Assembly (NCBI RefSeq): GCF_000158955.1
Contig: NZ_GG657757.1
Coordinates: 6,143,858-6,207,857, forward strand
Length of the DNA stretch: 64,000 nucleotides
Source of the DNA: Streptomyces viridochromogenes DSM 40736
GTDB taxonomy: Bacteria; Actinomycetota; Actinomycetes; Streptomycetales; Streptomycetaceae
Reading direction: 5' to 3'
The notes beneath the pieces are model-generated. The model saw only the letters and a program-made list of their open reading frames with translations, made no database searches and had not been told where the DNA came from. A program made the position numbers and the translations under genes. Of this stretch, positions 15,753-24,211 are shown in pieces. Position 1 is the first letter of the stretch; each line of letters opens with the position of its first letter.

Positions 15753-16541
15753 GTGAGCGCGAGCGGCACGGCCGCGGCCGGACAGGTCGAGCACATGCTG
15801 CGCCAGGTCACGCCCGGGCGCTACGACGCCTACGAGGCGCTCCTGCGCGCGCTGGCCACCCCGCACTCCGGCCAGATCTGGATGCTGCTGTGGCACGGCC
15901 AGGCCGGCTCGCCCGACGCCCAGTACGGCAACATGGAGGTCGACGGGTACGGTTACGCGCCCTGCGTCACCTCCGCACAGGAACTCTCGGCCAGCGGCTG
16001 GAACCGCTCGTACGAGGTGGTCGACGGAGTCGACGTCGCCCGCGCCCTCTACCCCGACCACTACGGCCTCTGGCTCAACCCGCACGCCCCCGGCGGCGGC
16101 GTCGGCATCCCCTGGCTCGACCTGCGCCGGATCGCCACGGGCCTGGACCGCCAGCCCGCCGGCCCCCTGCGGCTGTCCGAACCGGCCATCGAGATCCCGC
16201 AGTTCTACGCCCTGCTCGCGCAGAACGCCCACCGCACCCCGGCCGTCCGCTCGTTGCGCCGCGCCTGGGTGCAGCCCGCGCTCGGGGCGCCGTACCTCGC
16301 CATCGGCCTGGATGTGTACGACACCTCGCCCCCGGCCGTGGACTCCGTGCGCGCGATGATGCAGCAGTCCCTCGGCGCCGTACCCGACGGCCTGCCCGTG
16401 TCGACCGTCGCGATGTCGGACGAACACGACCCGGTCGCCATGTGGTTGCGTGCGAAGGCCCGCCCCTTCTACGACCGCGAGGCCCACGCCACCGCCCCGG
16501 TCTCGGGCTACGGATACCCGCCGGCGCAGGGCCGGTACTGA
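15753..16541 (+). CDS. SseB-family protein (enhanced serine sensitivity), copy 2
   Basis: 262 residues. The C-terminal half ends in AMWLRAKARPFYDRE, the same signature as the end of copy 1 (WMRNRVRPFYQR), and the region DGYGYAPCVTSAQELSASGWNRSYEVVDGVDVARALYPDHYGLWLNPHAPGGGVGIPWLDLRRI matches the SseB N-terminal fold. The last ~20 residues are Tyr/Pro-rich. GTG start with AAAG just upstream; weak ribosome site, perhaps coupled to copy 1. The function is as uncertain as for copy 1; the duplication suggests two subunits or redundant regulators. Confidence 0.75.
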   Translation: MSASGTAAAGQVEHMLRQVTPGRYDAYEALLRALATPHSGQIWMLLWHGQAGSPDAQYGNMEVDGYGYAPCVTSAQELSASGWNRSYEVVDGVDVARALYPDHYGLWLNPHAPGGGVGIPWLDLRRIATGLDRQPAGPLRLSEPAIEIPQFYALLAQNAHRTPAVRSLRRAWVQPALGAPYLAIGLDVYDTSPPAVDSVRAMMQQSLGAVPDGLPVSTVAMSDEHDPVAMWLRAKARPFYDREAHATAPVSGYGYPPAQGRY

Positions 16542-16883
16542 CCGGTCCCGGACGGCTTCGCAGACCTCTCCCGGACCGCCCTCCGAAGGCGACGACCCCT
16601 CAGCTCTCCGCGCGTAGATAAGGGCGAAATGGGGGGCCCTGTCCTAAAATCCCCCAGACGCAGCACGTCCGACCCCCGTTACCCGCTGTCCGGATAACGG
16701 AACCCCGCAGACAGCATCACGTTTACGCATCCTTTCATCGCCAAGTCTGGCAACAGATCGCCAAAGCATTGAAGACTCCCCGCAAGACACGGGCCGGGTC
16801 GGTCTTGTGTACGAGACATACAAACCGCTACAGCGGCAGCCAGGGGCTCGGCGATCGCCGGCCCGAGAGGGGTCAATCGCACC
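16542..16883. promoter_or_regulatory. Leader region of the peptide ABC operon
   Basis: 342 bp without a gene. It contains GCTGTC...GACAGC arms (about 16686-16714), an A/T-richer block at 16715-16770, and the imperfect dyad TTGTGTACGAGACATACAA at about 16804-16822, which looks like an operator or promoter close to the first permease gene (GTG 16884). No terminator for the upstream gene is obvious. Confidence 0.4.
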
Positions 16884-17882
16884 GTGACCGCACCCATCGA
16901 GACCACCGGGGCGGAAGCCGGAGCACAGCCCGAGGCCGTGCTCTCCGGGGTCAAGAAGAGCCAGATCGAGGGTCGCTCGCTCACCCAGATCGCCTGGATG
17001 CGCTTCAAGCGGGACAAGGTGGCGATGGCGGGAGGCGTCGTCGTCATCCTGCTCACGCTGCTGGCGGTGTTCTCCAAGCCGATTCAGTGGATCTTCAACC
17101 TGGATCCCAACAAGTTCAACCAGGACCTCATCGACCCCGCGCTGCTCGCACCCAAGGGCGGCTGGGGAGGTATGAGTTGGGACCACCCCCTCGGTGTGGA
17201 CCCCCAGTACGGCCGGGACATGCTCGCCCGCATCATCGACGGCTCCTGGGTCTCCCTGCTGGTCGCGGGCGGTGCCACGCTGCTGTCGGTGTGCATCGGC
17301 ACCGTGCTCGGTGTCGTCGCCGGTTACTACGGCGGCTGGGTCGACAGCATCATCAGCAAGCTGATGGACACCTTCCTCGCCTTCCCGCTGCTCCTGTTCG
17401 CCATCTCGATCTCGGCGTCCGTGCAGGACGGGTTCTTCGGTCTCGACGGACTGTCCCTGCGCATCTGCGTGCTGATCTTCGTGATCGGCTTCTTCAGCTG
17501 GCCGTACATCGGCCGCATCGTGCGCGCGCAGACCATGACCCTGCGCAAGCGGGAGTTCATCGAGGCCGCAACCAGCCTCGGCGCACGCGGCCCGTACGTC
17601 CTGTTCCGGGAACTGCTCCCGAACCTCGTCGCACCGATCCTCGTCTACTCGACGCTGATCATCCCGACGAACATCCTCTTCGAGGCTGCGCTGAGCTTCC
17701 TCGGTGTCGGTATCGCTCCGCCGCAGGCCTCCTGGGGCGGCATGCTCAGCAACGCTGTGGATCTCTACACGGCTGATCCGCAGTACATGTTCGTGCCCGG
17801 ACTGGCGATCTTCATCACCGTCCTGGCCTTCAACCTGCTGGGTGACGGGCTGCGTGACGCCCTCGACCCTCGCAGCAAGTGA
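16884..17882 (+). CDS. Peptide ABC transporter permease (DppC/OppC type)
   Basis: 332 residues: a cytoplasmic N-terminus of about 45 residues, a first membrane segment (VAMAGGVVVILLTLLAVF), a periplasmic-side loop containing HPLGVDPQYGRDMLARII, then five more segments. The permease EAA loop is EAATSLGARGPYVLFRELLPNLVAPILV. DppC-type N-terminal signature (RSLTQIAWMRFKRDKVAM) is clear. Unusually it is the first gene of its operon, ahead of the binding protein; the order here is C-A-B-D-F. GTG start. Confidence 0.92.
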   Translation: MTAPIETTGAEAGAQPEAVLSGVKKSQIEGRSLTQIAWMRFKRDKVAMAGGVVVILLTLLAVFSKPIQWIFNLDPNKFNQDLIDPALLAPKGGWGGMSWDHPLGVDPQYGRDMLARIIDGSWVSLLVAGGATLLSVCIGTVLGVVAGYYGGWVDSIISKLMDTFLAFPLLLFAISISASVQDGFFGLDGLSLRICVLIFVIGFFSWPYIGRIVRAQTMTLRKREFIEAATSLGARGPYVLFRELLPNLVAPILVYSTLIIPTNILFEAALSFLGVGIAPPQASWGGMLSNAVDLYTADPQYMFVPGLAIFITVLAFNLLGDGLRDALDPRSK

Positions 17883-17908
17883 TCCATCGAATGAGGGGGC
17901 TTCCTCAG

Positions 17909-19657
17909 GTGAAGACGAGAAGGGTGACCGCCGGCGTTGCGTCGGTCCTGGCACTGTCGCTGGGTGCTGCCGCGTGCGGCGGCGGAGGTGACGACAACGA
18001 CGGGGGAGGCAGCGGCAAGAAGGACGCCGCGCTGAACTCGATCGTCAACGCGTCGAGCAAGAAGGGCGGGACGGTCTCGTACGAGCACTCGGACGTGCCC
18101 GACTCGCTCGACCCGGGCAACACGTACTACGGCTGGGTGCAGAACTTCTCCCGCCTCTACGGCAGAACGCTCACCACGTTCAAACCGGCGGCGGGCAAGG
18201 ACGGCCTCACGGTCGTTCCCGACCTCGCCGAGTCTCTCGGCAAGTCCAGCCCGGACGCCAAGACCTGGACGTACAAGCTGCGTGCGGGTGTGAAGTTCCA
18301 GGACGGCAAGCCGGTGACGTCCAAGGACGTGAAGTACGCCGTCGAGCGCTCCAACTTCGCGCCCGAGGCCCTGTCCAACGGGCCGACGTACTTCAAGTCG
18401 TACTTGGAGGGCGGTGACAAGTACAAGGGTCCCTACAAGGACAAGTCGGCCGACGGCATCAAGTCCATCGAGACGCCGGACGACCGGACCATCGTCTTCA
18501 AGCTGAAGCAGCCCTTCGCCGACTTCGACTACCTGGCGACGTTCTCCCAGACCGCGCCGGTGCCGCAGGCCAAGGACGACGGTGCGAAGTACGTCCAGCA
18601 CATCGTGTCCTCCGGTCCGTACCAGTTCCAGTCCTACGAGGAGGGTCGCGGCGCCACCTTGGTGCGCAACCCGCAGTGGGACCCGAAGACGGACCCGAAC
18701 CGCAAGGCCCTGCCGGACAAGGTCACGATCAAGTTCAAGGTCAACCAGGTCACGATCGACAACGACCTGCTCTCGGACAAGATCACGGGTGACGCGGCGG
18801 GCACCGGTGTGGCTCCGCAGACCCAGCCAAAGGTGCTGGCCGGCAAGAACGCCGGCCAGACGGACAGCTCGTACGCGGGTGCCACGCAGTACATCGCGCT
18901 GAACCTGAAGGTGGCCCCGTTCGACAACATCCACTGCCGCAAGGCCGTGCAGTGGGGCCTCGACAAGCAGTCCGTGCTCGACGCCATGGGCGGCACGCCG
19001 AAGGGTGACGTGGCGACCACGCTGCTGCCGCCGTCGGTCAACGGCTACACCAAGTTCGACACCTACGCGACCGAGGGCAACAAGGGCAACGCGGCGAAGG
19101 CCAAGGCGGAGCTGAAGGAGTGCGGCAAGCCGAACGGCTTCAAGACGATCCTGACCGCTCGCTCCGACCGCCCCGCCGAGGTCGCCCAGGCCACCGCCGT
19201 CCAGGCGTCGCTGAAGAAGATCGGCATCAACGTCGAGATCAAGCAGTTCCCGGCCGGTAAGTACTTCTCCAACTTCGCCGGTGTCCCGAGCTACGTCCAC
19301 GCCAACAAGCTCGGCATGCTCTCGATGGCGTGGGGTGCCGACTGGCCGACCGGCTACGGCTTCCTCGACCAGGTCGTCAACGGTGCCGCCATCAAGCCCT
19401 CGGGCGGCAACAACCTGATGGAGCTGGACGACCCGAAGATCAACAAGGCCCTGACGGACGCGATCGCCAACACCGACGACGCGGCCCGCACCAAGGCCTG
19501 GGGCGAGATCGACAAGATGGTGCTCGACAACGCCTCGGTCGTCCCGGTCGTCTACCGCAAGAACCTGCTGCTCCGGCCGAAGTCCGCGACCAACGTCACG
19601 GTCACGCAGGCCTACCTCGGCATGTACGACTACCTGCTGATGGGCTCCTCGAAGTAA
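17909..19657 (+). CDS. Peptide-binding lipoprotein of the ABC transporter (family 5)
   Basis: 582-residue extracytoplasmic solute-binding protein. Lipoprotein signal VKTRRVTAGVASVLALSLGAAAC with lipidation at Cys23, then a Gly/Asp/Ser linker. The SBP_bac_5 domain follows: VVPDLAESLG, TWTYKLRAGVKFQDGKPVTSKDVKYAVERS, VSSGPYQFQSYE, CRKAVQWGLDKQSVLDAMGG. This fold binds di- or oligopeptides. GTG 17909 is chosen over GTG 17879 and ATG 17891 because GAGGGGG sits 9 bases before it and the signal then has the usual length. A 17-bp hairpin follows the gene. Confidence 0.93.
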   Translation: MKTRRVTAGVASVLALSLGAAACGGGGDDNDGGGSGKKDAALNSIVNASSKKGGTVSYEHSDVPDSLDPGNTYYGWVQNFSRLYGRTLTTFKPAAGKDGLTVVPDLAESLGKSSPDAKTWTYKLRAGVKFQDGKPVTSKDVKYAVERSNFAPEALSNGPTYFKSYLEGGDKYKGPYKDKSADGIKSIETPDDRTIVFKLKQPFADFDYLATFSQTAPVPQAKDDGAKYVQHIVSSGPYQFQSYEEGRGATLVRNPQWDPKTDPNRKALPDKVTIKFKVNQVTIDNDLLSDKITGDAAGTGVAPQTQPKVLAGKNAGQTDSSYAGATQYIALNLKVAPFDNIHCRKAVQWGLDKQSVLDAMGGTPKGDVATTLLPPSVNGYTKFDTYATEGNKGNAAKAKAELKECGKPNGFKTILTARSDRPAEVAQATAVQASLKKIGINVEIKQFPAGKYFSNFAGVPSYVHANKLGMLSMAWGADWPTGYGFLDQVVNGAAIKPSGGNNLMELDDPKINKALTDAIANTDDAARTKAWGEIDKMVLDNASVVPVVYRKNLLLRPKSATNVTVTQAYLGMYDYLLMGSSK

Positions 19658-19694
19658 CCAGCAGGCCGGAACCTCTGAAAGGCAGGTGAAGGCA

Positions 19695-19734
19695 CCGGGT
19701 GGCCGCGGCGGACGATCCCGCCGCGGCCACCCGG
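19695..19734 (+). promoter_or_regulatory. Strong intra-operon hairpin after the binding-protein gene
   Basis: Perfect 17-bp stem, 19695-19711 with 19718-19734, loop ACGATC, no T-run. It lies between the binding-protein stop and the next permease, and its 3' foot touches the GGAG ahead of GTG 19747. Such hairpins in ABC operons usually stabilise the binding-protein message or attenuate downstream transcription. Confidence 0.82.
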
Positions 19735-19746
19735 AGCCGTACAGCT

Positions 19747-20757
19747 GTGGCTGCGTACATCCTCCGACGCGTCATGGGCGCGGTGCTGTTGCTGCTGGTG
19801 GTCAGCGCAGTCACCTTCGCCATCTTCTTCCTGGTGCCCCGCCTCGGGGGCCAGACGGCCGACCAGTTGGCCACCCAGTACGTGGGCAAGGACGCGAACC
19901 CCGAGTCCGTTGCCGCGATCAAGCAGAACCTGGGACTGGATCAGCCCGTCTACGAGCAGTACTGGCACTTCCTCAAGGGCCTCGTGGTGGGCGCCGACTA
20001 CACGTTCGGTCCCGACGCGACGCACTGCAGCGCACCCTGCTTCGGGTACTCCTTCAAGAGCCACATCGAGGTGTGGCCCCAGTTGGAGCAGCGGATCCCG
20101 GTCTCCTTCTCGCTGGCCATCGGTGCCGCGGTGATCTGGCTGGTCTCCGGTGTCACGACCGGTGTCATCTCGGCACTGCGCAAGGGCAAGCCGATCGACC
20201 GGATCTCCATGTTCATCGCGCTCGCCGGCGTCTCGCTCCCGATCTTCTTCACCGGGCAGATCCTCAACGCGCTCTTCGTCTACGAGATCCCGATCTGGGA
20301 CAGCATCGACTACATCCCGTTCACCGAGAACCCCGCCGAATGGGCCTGGCACCTGCTGCTGCCCTGGATCAGTCTCGCCTTCCTCTTCTCCGCCCTGTAC
20401 GCCCGGCTCACCCGGGCGGGCATGCTGGAGACGATGAGTGAGGACTACATCAGAACGGCCAGGGCCAAGGGTCTGAAGGAGACCACGGTCGTGTCCAAGC
20501 ACGGCCTGCGCTCCGCGCTCACCCCGATCGTCACGATCTTCGGCATGGACTTCGGCACCCTGGTCGGCACCGCGGTGCTCACCGAGACCGTCTTCTCCCT
20601 CCAGGGCATCGGCGCCTACTCGGTCCAGGCCATCAAGGACAACGACCTTCCCATCGTGATGGGCGTGACCCTGGTCGCCGCGTTCTTCATCGTCTTCTGC
20701 AATCTGATCGTCGACCTGGTGTACGCCGCCATCGACCCCCGGGTGAGGTACTCGTGA
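19747..20757 (+). CDS. Peptide ABC transporter permease (DppB/OppB type)
   Basis: 336 residues. It begins AAYILRRVMGAVLLLLVVSAVTFAIFFLVP, the normal DppB N-terminus, followed by GLDQPVYEQYWHFLKGLV and a permease core with EDYIRTARAKGLKETTVVSKHGLRSALTPIVT as the EAA loop. GTG 19747 is taken rather than GTG 19699, because the longer version would run through the hairpin just upstream. A loop with two Cys (THCSAPCFG) is unusual. Overlaps the ATPase gene by 4 bp (GTGA). Confidence 0.92.
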   Translation: MAAYILRRVMGAVLLLLVVSAVTFAIFFLVPRLGGQTADQLATQYVGKDANPESVAAIKQNLGLDQPVYEQYWHFLKGLVVGADYTFGPDATHCSAPCFGYSFKSHIEVWPQLEQRIPVSFSLAIGAAVIWLVSGVTTGVISALRKGKPIDRISMFIALAGVSLPIFFTGQILNALFVYEIPIWDSIDYIPFTENPAEWAWHLLLPWISLAFLFSALYARLTRAGMLETMSEDYIRTARAKGLKETTVVSKHGLRSALTPIVTIFGMDFGTLVGTAVLTETVFSLQGIGAYSVQAIKDNDLPIVMGVTLVAAFFIVFCNLIVDLVYAAIDPRVRYS

Positions 20758-21836
20758 GCAAGCTCGACAAAGCCGCGCTCGGCGAACCGGACTCCGTCGC
20801 CCCGTCCACCGCGGACGACGCGTTCCTGTCCGTTCGGGATCTGCGCATCCACTTCGACACGGACGACGGTCTGGTCAGGTCGGTGGACGGCGTCAGCTTC
20901 GACGTGCGCAAGGGCAAGACCCTGGGCATCGTGGGCGAGTCCGGCTCCGGCAAGTCCGTCACCTCGCTCGGTGTGATGGGCCTGCACCGCTCGGCACGCG
21001 CCAAGGTCTCCGGCGAGGTGTGGCTGGACGGCCAGGAGCTGATCGCCGCCGACCCCGACGACGTACGGCGGCTGCGCGGCCGGAAGATGGCCATGATCTT
21101 CCAGGATCCGCTCTCTGCGATGCACCCCTACTACACGGTCGGGCAGCAGATCGTGGAGGCCTACCGGGTCCACCACGACGTCAGCAAGAAGGTCGCCAAG
21201 CAGCGGGCGATCGAGATGCTGGACCGGGTCGGCATCCCCGAGCCCGCCAAGCGCGTGGACGGCTACCCGCACGAGTTCTCCGGCGGTATGCGCCAGCGCG
21301 CCATGATCGCCATGGCGCTGGTGAACAACCCCGAGCTGCTCATCGCCGACGAGCCGACCACCGCCCTGGACGTCACCGTGCAGGCGCAGATCCTCGACCT
21401 GATCCGGGACCTGCAGAAGGAGTTCGGCTCCGCGGTCATCATGATCACCCACGACCTGGGCGTGGTCGCCGAGATGGCCGACGACCTGCTGGTCATGTAC
21501 GGCGGCCGGTGTGTGGAGCGCGGTCCCGCCGAGGACGTGTTCTCCGCGCCCCGCCACCCCTACACCTGGGGTCTGCTCGGCTCGATGCCGCGTCTGGACC
21601 GGGAGGAGACCGACCGGCTCATCCCGATCAAGGGCGCGCCGCCCTCCCTCATCAACCTCCCGTCCGGCTGCGCCTTCCACCCGCGCTGCCCGTACGCGGA
21701 CATCCCGAAGGACAACGTCACCCGCACGGTCCGCCCCGAGCTGACCGAGGTCGGCGGCTCGCACTGGGCCGCCTGCCACATGACCCAGGAGCAGCGGGAG
21801 CGTATCTGGACCGAAGAGATTGCGCCGAAGCTGTGA
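20754..21836 (+). CDS. Peptide ABC transporter ATP-binding protein (DppD/OppD type)
   Basis: 360 residues, one ABC domain: Walker A GESGSGKS (about residue 61), Q-loop FQDPLSAMHP, signature FSGGMRQRAMIA, Walker B LLIADEPTTALDV, switch His in MITHDLGVV. The C-terminal oligopeptide-transporter domain has Cys residues in GCAFHPRCPYA and AACHMT, which are iron-sulfur-type positions in this subfamily. It overlaps the genes before and after it by 4 bp each, so translation is coupled. Confidence 0.95.
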   Translation: MSKLDKAALGEPDSVAPSTADDAFLSVRDLRIHFDTDDGLVRSVDGVSFDVRKGKTLGIVGESGSGKSVTSLGVMGLHRSARAKVSGEVWLDGQELIAADPDDVRRLRGRKMAMIFQDPLSAMHPYYTVGQQIVEAYRVHHDVSKKVAKQRAIEMLDRVGIPEPAKRVDGYPHEFSGGMRQRAMIAMALVNNPELLIADEPTTALDVTVQAQILDLIRDLQKEFGSAVIMITHDLGVVAEMADDLLVMYGGRCVERGPAEDVFSAPRHPYTWGLLGSMPRLDREETDRLIPIKGAPPSLINLPSGCAFHPRCPYADIPKDNVTRTVRPELTEVGGSHWAACHMTQEQRERIWTEEIAPKL

Positions 21837-22978
21837 GCGACGACAAAGACGAAACAAAGACGGGCAAACCGGACGCGAGTGGGAGCGTCCTCACCAAGGA
21901 CACCACCGCCGACGGCGACGTCCTGCTGAAGGTGACCGGCCTTCAGAAGCACTTCCCGATCCGCAAGGGCCTGCTCCAGCGGCAGACCGGTGCGGTGCGC
22001 GCTGTCGACGGCATCGACTTCGAGGTCCGCAAGGGCGAGACGCTCGGCGTCGTGGGCGAGTCGGGCTGCGGCAAGTCCACCATGGGCCGGCTGATCACCC
22101 GGCTGCTCGAACCCAGCGGCGGCACGGTGGAGTTCCAGGGGAAGGACATCACGCACCTCGGCACGGGTGACCTGCGCCCGATGCGCCGCGACGTGCAGAT
22201 GATCTTCCAGGACCCGTACTCCTCGCTGAACCCCCGGCACACGATCGGCACCATCGTCGGCGCCCCCTTCAAGCTTCAGGGCGTCGACCCCGAGGGCGGG
22301 GTGAAGAAGGAGGTCCAGCGGCTGCTGTCGGTGGTCGGCCTCAACCCCGAGCACTACAACCGCTATCCGCACGAGTTCTCCGGCGGCCAGCGCCAGCGCA
22401 TCGGCATCGCCCGGGCGCTCGCGCTCAACCCCAAGCTGGTGGTGGCGGACGAGCCGGTCTCCGCGCTGGACGTGTCGATCCAGGCGCAGGTGGTGAACCT
22501 GCTGGACGACCTCCAGGACGAGCTGGGCCTGACGTACGTGATCATCGCCCACGACCTGTCGGTGGTCCGGCACGTCTCGGACCGCATCGCGGTGATGTAC
22601 CTCGGCAAGATCGTCGAGCTGGCCGAGCGCGACCAGCTGTACAGGTCGCCGATGCACCCGTATTCGAAGGCCCTGCTGTCGGCCGTGCCGATTCCGGATC
22701 CGAAGCGCCGGGGCGTGAAGAGCGAGCGCATCCTGCTCAAGGGTGACGTGCCCTCGCCGATCGCCCCGCCGAGCGGCTGCCGCTTCCACACCCGGTGCTG
22801 GAAGGCGACGGAGATCTGCAAGACCACCGAGCCGCCGCTGGTGGAGCTGCGGGCCGGGCAGCAGGTCGCCTGCCACCACCCGGAGAACTTCGAGGACCAG
22901 CAGCCGCAGGACACGAAGCTGCTCTCCTCGGCCCACGAGGCGGCCGAGGAGAACACCACGTCCGCAGTGGAGAAGTGA
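21833..22978 (+). CDS. Peptide ABC transporter ATP-binding protein (DppF/OppF type)
   Basis: 381 residues. After a charged, Lys/Asp/Thr-rich N-terminus of about 30 residues comes an ABC domain: Walker A GESGCGKST, FQDPYSSLNPRHTI, signature FSGGQRQRIGIARAL, Walker B LVVADEPVSALDV, switch IIAHDLSVV; the C-terminal domain has CRFHTRCWKA and VACHHPE. GTG 21833 overlaps the previous stop. Last gene of the operon; a 16-bp terminator follows. Confidence 0.95.
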   Translation: MSDDKDETKTGKPDASGSVLTKDTTADGDVLLKVTGLQKHFPIRKGLLQRQTGAVRAVDGIDFEVRKGETLGVVGESGCGKSTMGRLITRLLEPSGGTVEFQGKDITHLGTGDLRPMRRDVQMIFQDPYSSLNPRHTIGTIVGAPFKLQGVDPEGGVKKEVQRLLSVVGLNPEHYNRYPHEFSGGQRQRIGIARALALNPKLVVADEPVSALDVSIQAQVVNLLDDLQDELGLTYVIIAHDLSVVRHVSDRIAVMYLGKIVELAERDQLYRSPMHPYSKALLSAVPIPDPKRRGVKSERILLKGDVPSPIAPPSGCRFHTRCWKATEICKTTEPPLVELRAGQQVACHHPENFEDQQPQDTKLLSSAHEAAEENTTSAVEK

Positions 22979-22984
22979 TCCCGC

Positions 22985-23024
22985 CCGAGCCCCCGCCCCC
23001 GCACACCGGGGGGCGGGGGCTCGG
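22985..23024 (+). terminator. Terminator of the peptide ABC operon
   Basis: Perfect 16-bp GC stem, 22985-23000 with 23009-23024, 8-nt loop, beginning 6 bp after the stop codon. Confidence 0.9.
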
Positions 23025-23044
23025 TCATGGGTAAAAATGTTCGG

Positions 23045-23719
23045 GTGCTCCAGGAACTCTTCACCCCGTCCGTCCAGCATTCGCTCGAGCTGATCGGCAT
23101 CTTCGTCTTCGCGATCTCCGGCGCGCTGCTGGCGGTCCGCAAGAACTTCGACGTGTTCGGCATGGCCGTGCTCGCCGAGGGCACCGCGCTGGGCGGCGGG
23201 CTCTTCCGTGACCTGGTCATCGGGGCCGTCCCGCCCGCCGCCTTCACGGACCTGGGCTATTTCCTCACCCCGCTGCTCGCCACCCTCCTCGTCTTCTTCC
23301 TGCACCCCCATGTGGAGCGCATCCAGGTCGCCGTGAACGTCTTCGACGCGGCCGGCCTCGGCCTGTTCTGCGTCGCCGGGACGACGAAGGCGTACGAGTA
23401 CGGGCTCAACCTGACCGCCTCGGCCTGTCTGGGGATGGTCACCGCGGTGGGCGGGGGTGTGCTGCGGGACGTGCTCGCCAACGAGGTGCCCTCGCTGCTG
23501 CGCTGGGACCGCGACCTCTACGCGGTGCCGGCGATCGTCGGCGCCACGATGGTCGTGCTGTGCATCCGCTACGACGCCCTGTCCCCGCTCACCAGCACCC
23601 TCGCGGTGATCACCGCCTTCGTACTGCGGCTGCTCGCCATGCGGTACCACTGGCGAGCTCCGCGGGCGTGGCACCGGCGGTCGACGGTGAGCGAGGAGGA
23701 GCAGCCCCTCCTGCCGTGA
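23045..23719 (+). CDS. TRIC-type cation channel family membrane protein (UPF0126)
   Basis: About 224 residues, made of two repeats of three membrane helices. Repeat 1: IGIFVFAISGALLAVRKNFDVFGMAVLAEGTALGGGLFRDLVIG; repeat 2: FDAAGLGLFCVAGTTKAYEYGLNLTASACLGMVTAVGGGVLRDVL. The paired G-G-G-x-x-R-D motifs are the family signature; bacterial TRIC proteins are trimeric cation channels. GTG 23045 is preferred to ATG 23027, which lies only 3 bp after the terminator; TAAAAA at 23032-23037 could be a -10 box giving a leaderless GTG. The 3' end overlaps the esterase remnant. Confidence 0.83.
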   Translation: MLQELFTPSVQHSLELIGIFVFAISGALLAVRKNFDVFGMAVLAEGTALGGGLFRDLVIGAVPPAAFTDLGYFLTPLLATLLVFFLHPHVERIQVAVNVFDAAGLGLFCVAGTTKAYEYGLNLTASACLGMVTAVGGGVLRDVLANEVPSLLRWDRDLYAVPAIVGATMVVLCIRYDALSPLTSTLAVITAFVLRLLAMRYHWRAPRAWHRRSTVSEEEQPLLP

Positions 23720-24166
23720 CGGGGCCGCGGCCGGTGACCTCCGTGAGCCAGCGGAACGCCGGGACCACCTGCGGCCGCCACAGCGCCATGGTGTGACCGC
23801 CCGCGCTCCGCGGGACATACACCACGTGCACGGTCGTCGGGGCCTTCGCGGTCTGTTCCAGGGCCACGGCCGCCTCGTAGCCGTCGTGCGGCTGGCCGGA
23901 GAGGTAGAGGGCGATCCGCGGCGGCACGCGCGCTCCGCGCAGCAGCAGGCAGGGGTCGTTCTCGGCGCGCAGGGCGGGGGTCCGCGCGGCGAGCGAGTCG
24001 CGCTCGCCGATCGGGTCGTTGTAGCCGGACAGGCTCACGGCGGCCCGGTAGCGGTCGGGGTGGGCCACGGCGAGCTTGGCCGCGCAGTGCGCCCCGGCCG
24101 AGTAGCGGCCACGGCCCAGCCGCGCGGGGCGGACTCGGCGCGGAAGTTGTCCATGACCATCGGAGG
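23610..24166 (-). pseudogene. Esterase (alpha/beta-hydrolase), 5'-truncated and frameshifted
   Basis: Carries the second half of a D-type esterase: nucleophile motif GYSAGAHCAAKLA, then HPDRYRAAVSLSGYNDPIGERDSL, PRIALYLSGQPHDGYEAAVALE and the acid/His end SAGGHTMALWRPQVVPAFRWL. Sequence before the nucleophile runs in another frame (FRAESAPRGWAVA): one base is missing near 24107-24110, where GTGGCCGGCTAC would be expected. The ~150 N-terminal residues are absent; 24170 onward belongs to the divergent thioesterase gene. The C-terminal tail also overruns the usual end by ~35 residues. Confidence 0.75.
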
Positions 24167-24211
24167 CCCGCAAAGCTACCGCTTAGTAGTTAGTTCTTGT
24201 ACTGTTCAGGC

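Noticed and set aside
15717..17954. Long antisense frames opposite the SseB-like and ABC genes and elsewhere
   Set aside because: High G+C leaves all six frames open; these frames are Arg/His/Gly-rich, lack ribosome sites and domain motifs, and lie opposite well-supported genes.
23027..23044. ATG 23027 as the start of the TRIC-type gene
   Set aside because: It lies 3 bp after a perfect terminator stem and adds six residues not expected; GTG 23045 fits the fold and a -10 box.
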